Below, one piece after another: positions 17,352-27,146 of a stretch of 64,000 bases of DNA (its first letter is position 1; each line of letters starts with the position of its first letter). The DNA comes from Arthrobacter sp. Soil736 (GTDB lineage: Bacteria > Actinomycetota > Actinomycetes > Actinomycetales > Micrococcaceae): the NCBI RefSeq assembly GCF_001428005.1, contig NZ_LMSB01000034.1, forward strand, positions 398,388 to 462,387, given 5' to 3'. The translations under genes were made by a program, and so were the position numbers. Below the pieces are notes generated by a model. It was not told where the DNA came from. It did no database searches and saw only the letters and a program-made list of their open reading frames with translations.

Positions 17352-18142
17352 CCGCCACCCAAATCCAGCCGGCCAACACCGAGGTCCGGCAGCCGATCCT
17401 GCAGGCCAGGAACCTCGTCAAGACTTTCGGCCGCGTTGTAGGTCTGGACGGTGTCAGCCTCGACCTGTACCCGGGCGAAGTCCTGGCGATCATCGGCGAC
17501 AACGGTGCCGGAAAATCCACACTCATCAAGTGCCTCACCGGGGCCGAGGTCCCGGACTCGGGCGAGTTGTTCGTTTCCGGCCAGCAAGTCCACTTCAAGC
17601 GCCCGCAGGACGCACGCGTCCACGGCATCGAAACGGTCTACCAGAACCTTGCCGTGTCACCTGCACTCGACGTCGCCTCCAATCTGTTCCTGGGGCGGGA
17701 AGAGCGGGTTCCCGGCCCACTGGGAAAGATCTTCCGCGTCCTTGACACCAAGGGCATGCGCCGCAAGGCCAAGGAGGAGCTGACCCGGCTCGGCATCTCC
17801 ACGCTCCAGGACGTGACGGTTCCGGTGGAAAACCTGTCCGGCGGCCAGCGTCAGGCCGTCGCCGTGGCCCGCGCCGCCGCATTCGGTTCCAAGGTGGTGG
17901 TCCTGGATGAGCCGACGGCGGCCCTCGGCGTGCGGGAATCGAACCAGGTCCTGCAGCTGGTCCGGGACCTCCGGGACCGCGGCCTGCCGGTCATCCTGAT
18001 CAGCCACAACATGCCCCACGTGTTTGACGTGGCGGACAGGATCCACATCCAGCGCCTCGGCAAGTGCGCGGCCACCATCACGCCTCAGTCGCACAGCATG
18101 ACCGATGCGGTGGCGATCATGACGGGTGCCGCCACGGCCTAG
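17348..18142 (+). CDS. Sugar ABC importer ATP-binding protein (FrcA-like, single cassette)
   Basis: 264 residues with one ABC domain: Walker A GDNGAGKST, signature LSGGQRQAVAVARA, Walker B VVVLDEPTAALG and the switch His in LISHNM. Most CUT2 ATPases carry two fused cassettes. The single-cassette form is typical of the fructose-type Frc system, where a homodimer is expected, and this supports the fructose assignment. The start overlaps the permease stop by 4 nt. Confidence 0.92.
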   Translation: MTATQIQPANTEVRQPILQARNLVKTFGRVVGLDGVSLDLYPGEVLAIIGDNGAGKSTLIKCLTGAEVPDSGELFVSGQQVHFKRPQDARVHGIETVYQNLAVSPALDVASNLFLGREERVPGPLGKIFRVLDTKGMRRKAKEELTRLGISTLQDVTVPVENLSGGQRQAVAVARAAAFGSKVVVLDEPTAALGVRESNQVLQLVRDLRDRGLPVILISHNMPHVFDVADRIHIQRLGKCAATITPQSHSMTDAVAIMTGAATA

Positions 18143-18209
18143 CCGGCCACAGTACCACCGAATTTCAGCACGAACGTGTTACCGCACCACCGTTTTACCC
18201 TCCCCAACT

Positions 18210-18242
18210 CCGTCCGCGGGCCTTAGACAGGTCCGCGGACGG
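18210..18242 (+). other. Hairpin just upstream of the fructokinase gene
   Basis: 10-bp perfect arms CCGTCCGCGG (18210-18219) and CCGCGGACGG (18233-18242) with a 13-nt loop, ending 19 nt before the fructokinase ATG and next to its AAAGG. It could modulate translation or protect the 3' part of the operon mRNA. Confidence 0.55.
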
Positions 18243-18261
18243 CTCCGTGAAAGGCCCTGCC

Positions 18262-19221
18262 ATGCTCAAGACCCATTCCAGCGCAGCTCCCCCGGCAACC
18301 CCCGAAGTGATCGTCATCGGCGAAGCGCTGGTCGACGTCGTCACCTCTCCAGAAGGTACCGTTGAACACCCCGGCGGATCGCCGGCGAACGTCGCGTACG
18401 GGCTTGGACGCCTCGGCGTCCGCGCCGCCCTCCTGACGTCAATCGGCGACGACGACCGCGGCGCAGCGATCGAGGCGCACCTGAGCAGCGCCGGCGTCGT
18501 GCTGCTGCCGGGCTCCAGGACGCCGGGCCGGACGGCGTCCGCCACCGCCACTCTCGCCGCCGACGGCTCCGCCCGGTACGACTTCGACATCAGCTGGGAA
18601 CTCCCTCCGGTGGCCCCGGCGTTCCTCCCCAAGGTGCTCCACACCGGCTCGATCGCCACGTTCCTGGCGCCCGGTGCCGCCGCGGTCAAGGCACTCCTGG
18701 AGCAGTCGCACCGGGAATGCATGGTCACCTACGATCCCAACATTCGTCCTGCGCTGCTGGGCAGCCAGGCCGAGGCCAGGGCCATCTTCGAGGAGCTTGT
18801 TCCCCTGACGGACGTGGTCAAGCTCAGCGACGAGGACGCACAGTGGCTCTACCCGGGCCTGCCGCTTGAGGATGCCGCTGCGCGGATACTGGGCCTCGGC
18901 GCCGGGCTGGCCGTGGTCACCCGCGGCTCCGAGGGATCGCTGCTGGCCACCCCGGCCATACAGCTGCACATCCCGGCCATCACGTCGGTGGTGGCTGACA
19001 CCATCGGCGCCGGCGACTCCTACATGGCCGCGCTGATCTACGGTCTGCTCGCACGCGGGACCGACGGATTGGCTCCGGCGGTGCTGGAGACCCTCGGACG
19101 CACGGCCTCGAAGGCCGCGGCCATCACGGTCCGCCGACCCGGCGCCAACCCGCCCACGGTTGAAGAGCTGCTCGCGGACCTGCCGGATGGCGCGGCCGCT
19201 CCTGCCGCCGTCGTCGCGTGA
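18262..19221 (+). CDS. PfkB-family fructokinase
   Basis: 319 residues of the ribokinase/PfkB family. The N-terminal motif VIVIGEALVDVVTSPEG...HPGGSPANVAYGLGRLG binds the sugar and the C-terminal DTIGAGDSYMAAL carries the catalytic base Asp252. It would phosphorylate imported fructose in the cytoplasm. It is the last gene of the importer operon, 119 nt after the ATPase gene, with AAAGG upstream of the ATG at 18262. Confidence 0.88.
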   Translation: MLKTHSSAAPPATPEVIVIGEALVDVVTSPEGTVEHPGGSPANVAYGLGRLGVRAALLTSIGDDDRGAAIEAHLSSAGVVLLPGSRTPGRTASATATLAADGSARYDFDISWELPPVAPAFLPKVLHTGSIATFLAPGAAAVKALLEQSHRECMVTYDPNIRPALLGSQAEARAIFEELVPLTDVVKLSDEDAQWLYPGLPLEDAAARILGLGAGLAVVTRGSEGSLLATPAIQLHIPAITSVVADTIGAGDSYMAALIYGLLARGTDGLAPAVLETLGRTASKAAAITVRRPGANPPTVEELLADLPDGAAAPAAVVA

Positions 19222-19390
19222 TCCAGGCGCCGGCACCTGCTTCTTGAACGAGCTTCTAGAACGAGGCAACGCGGGGTCACCTACGGCCGCCTCCGGGCAC
19301 GCTGTCGGGCCGGGGTGGCCCGTGTTGCTCGCTCAGTAGGCCCGAGACGTCCGGCATTTAGCCGACGCCGCCGCGGGCGCCGCCCGCAGC

Positions 19391-21022
19391 CTACCTGGCA
19401 GAGCCCACCGCCAGGTGCTGCACCCGTCCGTCCACAAACGTGGCCAGTGCCTGCGCAGCAGCCAAATCATCCGGGGCAACCGACAGCGGGTCGACGTCGA
19501 ACACCGTGAAGTCCGCGCGCTTGCCCACTGTGACGGACCCGGAGACCGCCCATTCCCCCGCAGCCCTTGCGGCGTGCGAGGTGTAGCCTTCGAGCGCCTG
19601 CAAAGCAGTGAGTGCCTGGCCCGGAACGATCGGCTGTTCGCCCTGGCGGCCGGCCCGCCGTCGTAATTGCGCGTCCGCCAAAATGGGCAGCGGTTCGAAC
19701 GGGGCGATCGGCCAGTCGGAGCCGAGCCCCAGGGTGGTTCCCGCCGCGCGGAGGTCCGCGCACCGCCAGGCGTTGTTCGCGCGTTCGGTTCCGAGCCGGG
19801 TGGACCAGTTGTCCGTCTGGTCGGCGCGGGAGTAGTGGGTGCAGTGCGTCGGTTGCATGCTCGCCGCCAGGCCCGCGCGGGAGAACCGCTTAATGAGGTC
19901 GTCCGGGACGGTTTCAAGGTGTTCGATCCGGTGCACGGCCGCCGGTCCGCCGGGAGGCAGGGACTGGAAGGCGTCCAGGACTGCGGCCACTCCGGCGTCG
20001 CCGATCGCATGCGTGGCGGTGGGAATGCCGCGGCCAGCGAAGAAGCGCACCGCCTGTGCATATTCCTCGGGGCGGGGCCAGAACGGGGCCACCGACTCCC
20101 CATGTACATCGGGCTCAAACAGCCACGCCGTGCCGTTGTCCACCGTGCCGTCAACGAACAGCTTGATCCCGGCCACCTCCCAGCGCTTTCCGCCCAGTCC
20201 GATCTGCTCCGCGAGCCGGTGCCAGTCTTCCTCGCCGGTGCCGGGCATGCACCACGGCGAAATCCTCAGGCGCAGCGGGAGGCCGCCGTCAAGATCGTCT
20301 TCGAGGGCCCGGTAGAGCTCCAGCGAGCCCTCCCCGCAGTCCATCACGTGCGCTCCCGTCAGCCCGGACCGCGCGAACTGCGTGAAGAGTTCCGCCAGCC
20401 TCGCCTTCCGCTCGGCGAAGGACTCCGCCGGCATCACCTGCGCCACGAGCTCGACGGCGGCGGCCTCCAGCAGGAGCCCCGTGGGCCTGCCGCTGGGGTC
20501 GCACACCACCTCCGACGCCTGGTCGAACTTCCGCGGACCGGTGACCTCCGCGATTTCGAGGGCGCGGGAACTGGCCAGCGCTGAATGCCCGTCAAAGAGG
20601 CGGACGAGGCAGGGCCGTCCGGCGACGACGTCGTCAATCAGCTCGCGGTGGGCGGCGGCGGATCCGAACACGTTGGGGTCCAGGCCCCAGCCCCGCACCC
20701 AGTCCCCGTGCGCTGTTGCTGCCGCTTCGGCGCGCAACAGTGCGCGCACCTCGGCAAGGTCGTTAGCGCCGGACAGGTCGCAGCCGCGTGTCAGCTCCAG
20801 GCCAAGGACGGGGTGGATGTGGCAGTCCACCAGGCCGGGAGTCAGCACGGCGGCACCGAAGTCGATGACCTCCGCGGCCGGCCAGTTCTCGGCATCCGAA
20901 CGGCTTCCGAGTGCGGCAATCACGCCGCCCTGGACCGCCACGGCCTGGGGCGCGGGGTTCCCGGGCGACCGGCCGTCCATCGTGTGGACGGTGTCGGCGA
21001 GGATGATCAAATCAGGATTCAT
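19391..21022 (-). CDS. YtcJ-like metal-dependent amidohydrolase
   Basis: 543 residues of the amidohydrolase_3 (YtcJ) family. Metal ligands are visible in VDCHIHPVLGLE (His-x-His), ATHAIGDAGVAAVLDAF and a late Asp in LGLGSDWPIAPFEP. No signal peptide is present. The ATG at 21022 overlaps the stop of the upstream permease gene by 11 nt, so the two form one operon. Family members hydrolyse varied amides, imides or formamides; the true substrate cannot be read from sequence, but the amino-acid-type permease suggests an imported N-acyl or amide compound. Confidence 0.88.
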   Translation of the reverse strand: MNPDLIILADTVHTMDGRSPGNPAPQAVAVQGGVIAALGSRSDAENWPAAEVIDFGAAVLTPGLVDCHIHPVLGLELTRGCDLSGANDLAEVRALLRAEAAATAHGDWVRGWGLDPNVFGSAAAHRELIDDVVAGRPCLVRLFDGHSALASSRALEIAEVTGPRKFDQASEVVCDPSGRPTGLLLEAAAVELVAQVMPAESFAERKARLAELFTQFARSGLTGAHVMDCGEGSLELYRALEDDLDGGLPLRLRISPWCMPGTGEEDWHRLAEQIGLGGKRWEVAGIKLFVDGTVDNGTAWLFEPDVHGESVAPFWPRPEEYAQAVRFFAGRGIPTATHAIGDAGVAAVLDAFQSLPPGGPAAVHRIEHLETVPDDLIKRFSRAGLAASMQPTHCTHYSRADQTDNWSTRLGTERANNAWRCADLRAAGTTLGLGSDWPIAPFEPLPILADAQLRRRAGRQGEQPIVPGQALTALQALEGYTSHAARAAGEWAVSGSVTVGKRADFTVFDVDPLSVAPDDLAAAQALATFVDGRVQHLAVGSAR

Positions 21023-22469
21023 GGGTTTCGAAGCTGCCAATCTGTGCGAAGGTATCGGGACGGTGGCGGCGCACCCAGCGGGCGGCCAGGAGCCCGGCGA
21101 TGAAGACGACGGGCGTCACCAGGATGAGGATGGTATTGGTCAGCGCGTCGGCGAACGTGAGCAGCTCGATGTTCAGGCCGATCAGCAGCACCACGCCGAA
21201 GAGCAGGATGGCCGATGCCAGGCTCAGCGGCACCATCAGTTTGTGAGTGGCCGCAGCCGGATTGCGGCGCAGGTAGAGGAAGGCTGCGACCGAAACCAGG
21301 CCCTGGAGCCCGACGATGCCGAAAATCCCCGGCGTGTTCACCCAGATCAGCAGCTGCTGGTAGGGATCGGCGTTGAGCAGGGCGCAGATGGTGATGACCA
21401 CGGCGGCGAGAACCGTCTGCAGCTGGCCTGCGCGGTGCGGGGACTGGAACCTGGGGTGGGTGCGGCCGAGGAAGGCGGGCAGCACGCCGTCGCGGGCCAG
21501 CATGTAGACGTAGCGGTTGATCGCGTTGTGGAAGGCCAGCTGCGAGGCGTAGACGCTGGTCACGATCAGGACGTACATAACCACTTCGGCCCACGGGCCC
21601 ACATAGTGATTGATGGTCTGGAAGAACATCCCGCCGGCCAGTTCGCCCGCGGCTTCCACGGCACGGTCTTCGCCGTAGGCCTGGACCACGGTCCAGACGA
21701 TGAAGGCGTAGAAAACGGACATGAAGCCGACGGCGATGTACATGGCCCGCGGCACGGATTTGTCCGGGTTGCGTGCCTCGGAGCGGTACAGCACGGTGGA
21801 CTCGAAGCCCATGAAGGCGGCGAAGCAGATGCCAAGGATTGCCAGGACGCCCGGGCCGAACGCCTGCTCCGGGCTGAAGGAACCCACGCTGATCCCGTGG
21901 GCTCCGCCGCTGCCGAGGATGCCCACTCCCATCACGGCCAGGATGCCCGTCTCGGCGACCAGGAGCACGCCGAGCACCTTCGCGCCGACGTCGATCCCCC
22001 GGTAGCCGAGGAACCATACGGCTGCGACGGCGGCGAGCGCGACGGCCGGCCACGGCACCTCGAGTCCGAACAGCACTTTGAGCATGTCGTGGGTCTGGAC
22101 GGCGAAGAGACCGTAGACGCCGATCTGGAGGCAGTTGTAGGAGACGATCGCCAGGATGGCGGAGGCCAGTCCCACGGTCTTGCCCATGGCCAGCGAGATG
22201 TAGGTGTAGAAGCCGCCGGATGCCTTGACGTGGCGGGTCATGGCCATGAAGCCGATGGCGAAGAGGGTGAGTACGATGCCCGCCATGAGGTAGCCGGCCG
22301 GGGCGCCGATGCCGCCCACGCCGATGGCTACGGGTGCCACGCCCGCCATGACGGTGAGCGGTGCTGCTGCCGAGATAACGAGGAAGGCGATGCCGCCCGT
22401 ACCTAGGGCATCGCGTTTGAGGACGCCGTCCGCGGACGACGTCGGTGGTCTGGTTTGGGTATCCGGCAC
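21012..22469 (-). CDS. APC-family amino acid/amine permease
   Basis: 485 residues with about 12 hydrophobic segments and the APC N-terminal signature (GTGGIAFLVISAAAPLTVMAGVAPVAIGVGG and ASGGFYTYISLAMGK). Conserved FMGFESTVLYRSEARNPDKSVPRA follows in the middle. It is an inner-membrane importer of an amino acid, amine or related compound. First gene of a two-gene operon with the amidohydrolase; the promoter region contains the palindrome facing the TetR gene. Confidence 0.9.
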   Translation of the reverse strand: MPDTQTRPPTSSADGVLKRDALGTGGIAFLVISAAAPLTVMAGVAPVAIGVGGIGAPAGYLMAGIVLTLFAIGFMAMTRHVKASGGFYTYISLAMGKTVGLASAILAIVSYNCLQIGVYGLFAVQTHDMLKVLFGLEVPWPAVALAAVAAVWFLGYRGIDVGAKVLGVLLVAETGILAVMGVGILGSGGAHGISVGSFSPEQAFGPGVLAILGICFAAFMGFESTVLYRSEARNPDKSVPRAMYIAVGFMSVFYAFIVWTVVQAYGEDRAVEAAGELAGGMFFQTINHYVGPWAEVVMYVLIVTSVYASQLAFHNAINRYVYMLARDGVLPAFLGRTHPRFQSPHRAGQLQTVLAAVVITICALLNADPYQQLLIWVNTPGIFGIVGLQGLVSVAAFLYLRRNPAAATHKLMVPLSLASAILLFGVVLLIGLNIELLTFADALTNTILILVTPVVFIAGLLAARWVRRHRPDTFAQIGSFETHES

Positions 22470-22496
22470 TAGTCCGTCCTTTCTTGGGAGCCCGCC

Positions 22497-22517
22497 TAAA
22501 CGAAAGGCTTTCGTTTA
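22497..22517. promoter_or_regulatory. Perfect 21-bp palindrome, TetR operator candidate
   Basis: Arms TAAACGAAAG (22497-22506) and CTTTCGTTTA (22508-22517) around a single central G. It sits 28 nt upstream of the permease start, between the divergent permease operon and the TetR gene. Confidence 0.8.
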
Positions 22518-22624
22518 TTATGGAGGCGTGTGGCGCAGAGCACAATAGTTTTCCCAAAACGGCGTCGCGGAGTCCCGCCGACTAGGCTGGGTCTGACGTT
22601 CAAGAGCTGCAGTCAGGAGAACCC

Positions 22625-23230
22625 ATGGGGCGCCCGCTCCTCCCGCTGATATCCGTGGAGGCCCTCACCACGGCCGCCCTGGAGCTGGTTGATGAGAGCG
22701 GCGACTTCAGCTTTCCGAAACTGGCGAAGAAGATCGGCGTCAGCCAGTCCTCCATCTACAACCACGTCAGCGGCAGGGACGAGATCCTGGAGCTCCTGCG
22801 CCACCGGATCATCACCGAAGAGCCGTATCCGCCTGTTGACCACAGCGACTGGGAGGCTGCCCTGCGGGTCCTGATCCGCGCCTACCGGGACGCCTTTGCC
22901 CGCCATCCGCGGCTGGCGCCGCTGCTGGTGCTGCAGTCCATCACCGATCCGGACGTCATCGGCCTCTATGAGGACCTGGCATTGGCCCTTGAGGGGGCGG
23001 GGTTCCGGGGACGGGACGTGGTGGCGGCCATCTCCACGATCGACAGCTTCGCCCTCGGAGCCGCCCTGGACCTGGCTGCTCCGGAAGTTGTCTGGGACCC
23101 GCCGGCGGAGGGCTACCCCACGCTCAAGCGCGCTCTCGGCAATGCAGGACCCTCGGAGGAACGGGGCGGGCACGCCTTCGACTTCGGCCTTGACGTGATT
23201 ATCGGCGGACTCCGGGCGAAGCTGGCTTAG
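22625..23230 (+). CDS. TetR-family transcriptional regulator
   Basis: 201 residues. The N-terminal helix-turn-helix is visible (ALELVDESGDFSFPKLAKKIGVSQSSIYNHVSGRDEILELL). The all-helical C-terminus resembles the TetR_C family. AGGAG stands 6 nt before the ATG. It is divergent from the permease-amidohydrolase operon and almost certainly controls it through the palindrome at 22497-22517; the ligand is unknown. Confidence 0.9.
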   Translation: MGRPLLPLISVEALTTAALELVDESGDFSFPKLAKKIGVSQSSIYNHVSGRDEILELLRHRIITEEPYPPVDHSDWEAALRVLIRAYRDAFARHPRLAPLLVLQSITDPDVIGLYEDLALALEGAGFRGRDVVAAISTIDSFALGAALDLAAPEVVWDPPAEGYPTLKRALGNAGPSEERGGHAFDFGLDVIIGGLRAKLA

Positions 23231-23240
23231 CTACGCAGCT

Positions 23241-23825
23241 TCAGTGCCCGGCGGCCTTCGCAGCCTTGGCGGCGGCCTTGGCGGCCTGCTTGCTGGCGCG
23301 CACCTTGCTCAGCGACTCCGGATCCACAATGTCGGCAACAGACAGGAACGCGTCCTCCTGGCCGTAGTGGCCAGCTGCCTCGCGCCAGCCTTCCGCCTGG
23401 AGTCCGCACTGTTTGCCAAGGAGCGCGAGGAAGATCTTTGCCTTTTGTTCGCCGAACCCAGGTAACGCCTTGAGCCGGCCTAGCACCTCCTGGCCGTCGG
23501 GGTCGCCCTGCGTCCAGATGGCTGTGGCGTCCCCGTTCCAATCATGGTGCACGGTCTCAGCGAGGGCCTGGACGCGTCCGGCCATGGATCCCGGGAAACG
23601 GTGCACGGCCGGCTGCTCCTTGAACACCTCCACGAAGCCCTGGGGGTCGTACCCGGCGATCGCCGCAGGGTCCATGGATCCGATGCGCGTCCGGATCTTT
23701 TCGGGACCGGCAAACGCCGACTCCATGGTCACCTGCTGGTCAAGCAGCATGCCGGTGAGCAGTGCAAACGCGTCATCGCTGAGCAATTTATCGGCAGCGG
23801 GGTCCCCTGTGATGTGCAGTTCCAT
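23241..23825 (-). CDS. HhH-GPD-type base-excision repair protein (TIGR03252-like)
   Basis: 194 residues. It has MLLDQQVTMESAF near the N-terminus and a helix-hairpin-helix LPGFGEQKAKIFLALLGKQ. I do not see the usual catalytic Asp in its standard place after the hairpin, as noted for this uncharacterised actinobacterial subfamily. The C-terminus is a basic Lys/Ala tail (SKQAAKAAAKAAKAAGH) that may bind DNA. The start at 23825 (MELHI) is preferred over longer in-frame options. It lies 32 nt after the nickel transporter gene on the same strand. Confidence 0.82.
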   Translation of the reverse strand: MELHITGDPAADKLLSDDAFALLTGMLLDQQVTMESAFAGPEKIRTRIGSMDPAAIAGYDPQGFVEVFKEQPAVHRFPGSMAGRVQALAETVHHDWNGDATAIWTQGDPDGQEVLGRLKALPGFGEQKAKIFLALLGKQCGLQAEGWREAAGHYGQEDAFLSVADIVDPESLSKVRASKQAAKAAAKAAKAAGH

Positions 23826-23857
23826 GCGTCCTATCCTCCCACCCGCTCCAGTCCGCG

Positions 23858-24901
23858 TCAGGGGTTGCCCCTCAGCCGGCCCCGCAACGACGCGGCTCCC
23901 CACGCCGCCAGGAAGGCAGCCACGAGCAGCAGCCCGGCGTCGCCCAGATCGATGGCCGCCAGCCACGCCGTCACGGGATCCCCCAGGCCGAACGCCGCGT
24001 CGAAAAGGCCTCCGAGGGTGATGACGGCGACGAAGAGTGCCGACAAGGACGAAATGCCCGTAATCACGGCGTTGAAGCCAAGCTTTCGGCTGGGATCATG
24101 AATGGCGGACTTGTACATCCGCATCATGGCCACGCCGTTCAATGAATCGCAGAACGTCATCGACGCCGCGAACGCGAACGGCAACGCCATCAGGGCCAGC
24201 GGCGACACTCCGGCGAGGGATGCCGCCGTCGTCATGACCAGGAGGCCGATGGTCGTGGCGGTGTCGAACCCCAGCCCGAACAGGAAGCCGATTGCATAGA
24301 TGTTGCGCGGGTGCTGGACGCGGGACAGCGGCTTGGCCAACAGCCGTGCAATGAAGCCCTTCGCCTCGAGGTCATCCAGGGAGATGCTCGCGCCCGACCG
24401 GGAGCTGCGGTAGAGCTGTGCAGTTCGCACGAACGCGGAGCCGTTGAAGATGCCCATCAACAGCAGGAAAAGCCCGGAAACACCGCTGCCGATGAGCCCC
24501 AGGACGAGGTTCCCGGTTGTGCCCTCCTCCATGAGGCGCCCGACGGCGGTTGCACCGGAAACCACGAGGACGCCTGCCAGGACCACCACCGAGCTGTGCC
24601 CCAGGCTGAACGCGAAACCGACGCTGACAGGGTCCCGCCGCTGCGCGACGAACTTGCGCGTGGAGTTGTCGATCGCAGCGATGTGGTCCCAGTCGTAGCT
24701 GTGCTTAATGCCTGCCACATAGGCGGTCAGGACCAGACCCAGCGCCAGCGGCTGGCCGGCACTTGCCGTGCCGAGTGCGAGGAGGGAGACGGCGGCAGCG
24801 TGCAACGCGATGACAGCACCGAACGTCCACAGCAGCCTGGTGCGCATCGACAGCTGTTCGCGAGTGCGATAGAGGACGGCCAGGTCTGTCAGCGTTGTCA
24901 T
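23858..24901 (-). CDS. NiCoT-family nickel/cobalt transporter
   Basis: 347 residues, about eight hydrophobic segments. The NiCoT signature His-x4-Asp-His is present in IKHSYDWDHIAAIDNSTRK. It should import Ni2+ for the urease metallocentre. The ATG overlaps the TGA of ureD by one base (TGATG), placing it as the last gene of the urease operon. The context favours nickel over cobalt. Confidence 0.9.
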   Translation of the reverse strand: MTTLTDLAVLYRTREQLSMRTRLLWTFGAVIALHAAAVSLLALGTASAGQPLALGLVLTAYVAGIKHSYDWDHIAAIDNSTRKFVAQRRDPVSVGFAFSLGHSSVVVLAGVLVVSGATAVGRLMEEGTTGNLVLGLIGSGVSGLFLLLMGIFNGSAFVRTAQLYRSSRSGASISLDDLEAKGFIARLLAKPLSRVQHPRNIYAIGFLFGLGFDTATTIGLLVMTTAASLAGVSPLALMALPFAFAASMTFCDSLNGVAMMRMYKSAIHDPSRKLGFNAVITGISSLSALFVAVITLGGLFDAAFGLGDPVTAWLAAIDLGDAGLLLVAAFLAAWGAASLRGRLRGNP

Positions 24902-25793
24902 CAGTGCTTCCTCAGGTTCAGGGGATCCTGACCGTTCCAATTGTGACGCAACAGCGCTGTGCACGCACCCAGCAAACGGGCGAGCTCCTCCGTGCTGTTG
25001 GCCAGCGAACGCACTATGAGGCCGGTGGTGCCGGCGACGGAGTGGGTCAGGGAAATTCCGGTGTAGGCGTCATGGCCCTGCGTCACGGAGTGGAGTTCGT
25101 CGGCGAGCGCCTGGTCCACGCGCGGGTCCACCACAATGAGCGACCCCAGATGGCTGAAGCCCTCCATGAAGGCCATGCCGGTGACGTCGTTGAGGGGCGG
25201 ACGGACCAGCAGGTTGTCGAGAGCCAACAGTTCCGTGCCTGCGCCAGTTTCCACGTGGATCTCGCTGCGGAGCCGCAGTTCCTCGTACCGGAAGGAGGAG
25301 CCGTCCGGCGACCACCCCGGAGTGATCACCTCGGACATCATCAGGCTCGACGACGGCCGCACCGTGATGTGCGTGTTCTGCCGGTAGCTGGCCTCCCGGT
25401 ACGCGATGAGCTGGTCCGGGGCGAGTTCGAGCTGCGCGCCGTCCCCCAGCCGCAGGGTCATTCGTTGCTCGGCAAAGGACCCCGGAGTCCGGTAGATCTT
25501 CGTCGCCGACTGCGTGGTCAACAGCAGCTTCGCGCCGTCCCCCACCTCCACATCGATGACGTAAAGGTCCGCGCCAAGATACGCCCCGCCCGGATTCACG
25601 AGGACATAGCAAACCTGGCCGCTGTCATCCAGATAGTGCGGCCGCAGTACTCTCAAGGCGCCTTGATGGAACTGCCTCGAGGCAATCGATTTCCCGCGGC
25701 GTTCAGTGATAAGGAGTTCAAGACGGCCCCTCTCGGGCCGATCAGCGGACCCGGGTGAGATGACTGCTTGAGCCGGCTCGGCCGCCGTCGTGC

Positions 25794-25797
<4 letters not shown>
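24901..25797 (-). CDS. ureD: Urease accessory protein UreD
   Basis: 298 residues, UreD/UreH family, recognised by GQVCYVLVNPGGAYLGADLYVIDVEVGDGAKLLLTTQSATKIY and the RPPLNDVTGMAFMEGF region. It scaffolds the apo-urease for UreF and UreG during nickel insertion. The ATG at 25797 overlaps the TGA of ureG (ATGA). An upstream in-frame ATG at 25836 would overlap ureG more and is less likely. Confidence 0.93.
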
Positions 25798-26411
<614 letters not shown>

Positions 26412-26423
26412 TCTTTCCTCCTG

Positions 26424-27146
26424 CTAACTCATGAACATGCGGGCACGCTGACGCTCGTGCCGCATCTGCGAAATTTCCAGCCCGGGGCTGACGGCGCCGA
26501 AGTCGTCCGGCGTGAGGTGACCGACCTGCTCGACGGCGGCAGCAACGCCGTCGGACGCGTTCCGCAGCAGCCGCTGGCCGGCGTTCTGCCCCAGCGGGAT
26601 GGCACGGACCGCGTTCTGGGTCAGGGACGTGACGGCAGCGAAAAGGTACGCGGCGAGCGCCTCCGGCAGGGGCACTCCCAGTGAACGGGCGACGACGGCG
26701 AACGCCAGCGGCTGATGGCCGGCGGAGCGGCCCGCAGTCACCAGTTCCCGATACGCCGCGAGCTCGGGAGACGGGAAGACCTCGTTCCCGATTTCCAGCA
26801 GCCGCGTGCCCATCTTGGTGCTGGCCTCCCGCAGCTGCCGCGGCAGGAGCTGCGCCGTCAGCATCGAATCCAGCTCCGCGACCGGAGCGCCCTCATAGAG
26901 GAACCGGATGGCCAGTCCGTCAGAGTACGTCAGCTGCTGCCCGATGAACGCTGACAGCCACACCCCAAAGGACCCCTCGTCATGAACCATCCCGCGCTCA
27001 ATATAGGTCTCAAACCCCAGCGAGTGCGCAAACGCCCCGGTAGGAAGGGCAGAGTCAGTCAGCTGCTGCAGGGCGAGCTGGTAACTGTCAGTGCGAGTGT
27101 TCGGCATGGCGGAAGGGGACGGGCATGACGCGTTCCTGGCGGTCAT
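26424..27146 (-). CDS. ureF: Urease accessory protein UreF
   Basis: Up to 240 residues, all-helical, with the UreF hallmarks LTDSALPTGAFAHSLGFET and SLTQNAVRAIPLGQNAGQRLL. It acts with UreD and gates UreG GTPase activity. Two starts are possible: ATG 27146 has GGAG six bases upstream and overlaps ureE by 59 bp, whereas ATG 27107 gives a more usual N-terminus but lacks a clear Shine-Dalgarno. Confidence 0.94.
   Translation of the reverse strand: MTARNASCPSPSAMPNTRTDSYQLALQQLTDSALPTGAFAHSLGFETYIERGMVHDEGSFGVWLSAFIGQQLTYSDGLAIRFLYEGAPVAELDSMLTAQLLPRQLREASTKMGTRLLEIGNEVFPSPELAAYRELVTAGRSAGHQPLAFAVVARSLGVPLPEALAAYLFAAVTSLTQNAVRAIPLGQNAGQRLLRNASDGVAAAVEQVGHLTPDDFGAVSPGLEISQMRHERQRARMFMS

Noticed and set aside
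20382..22406. A 674-codon plus-strand frame across the amidohydrolase and permease genes
   Set aside because: Both genes below it have clear family motifs and overlap as an operon. The frame is a composition shadow, full of His/Glu/Gly runs.
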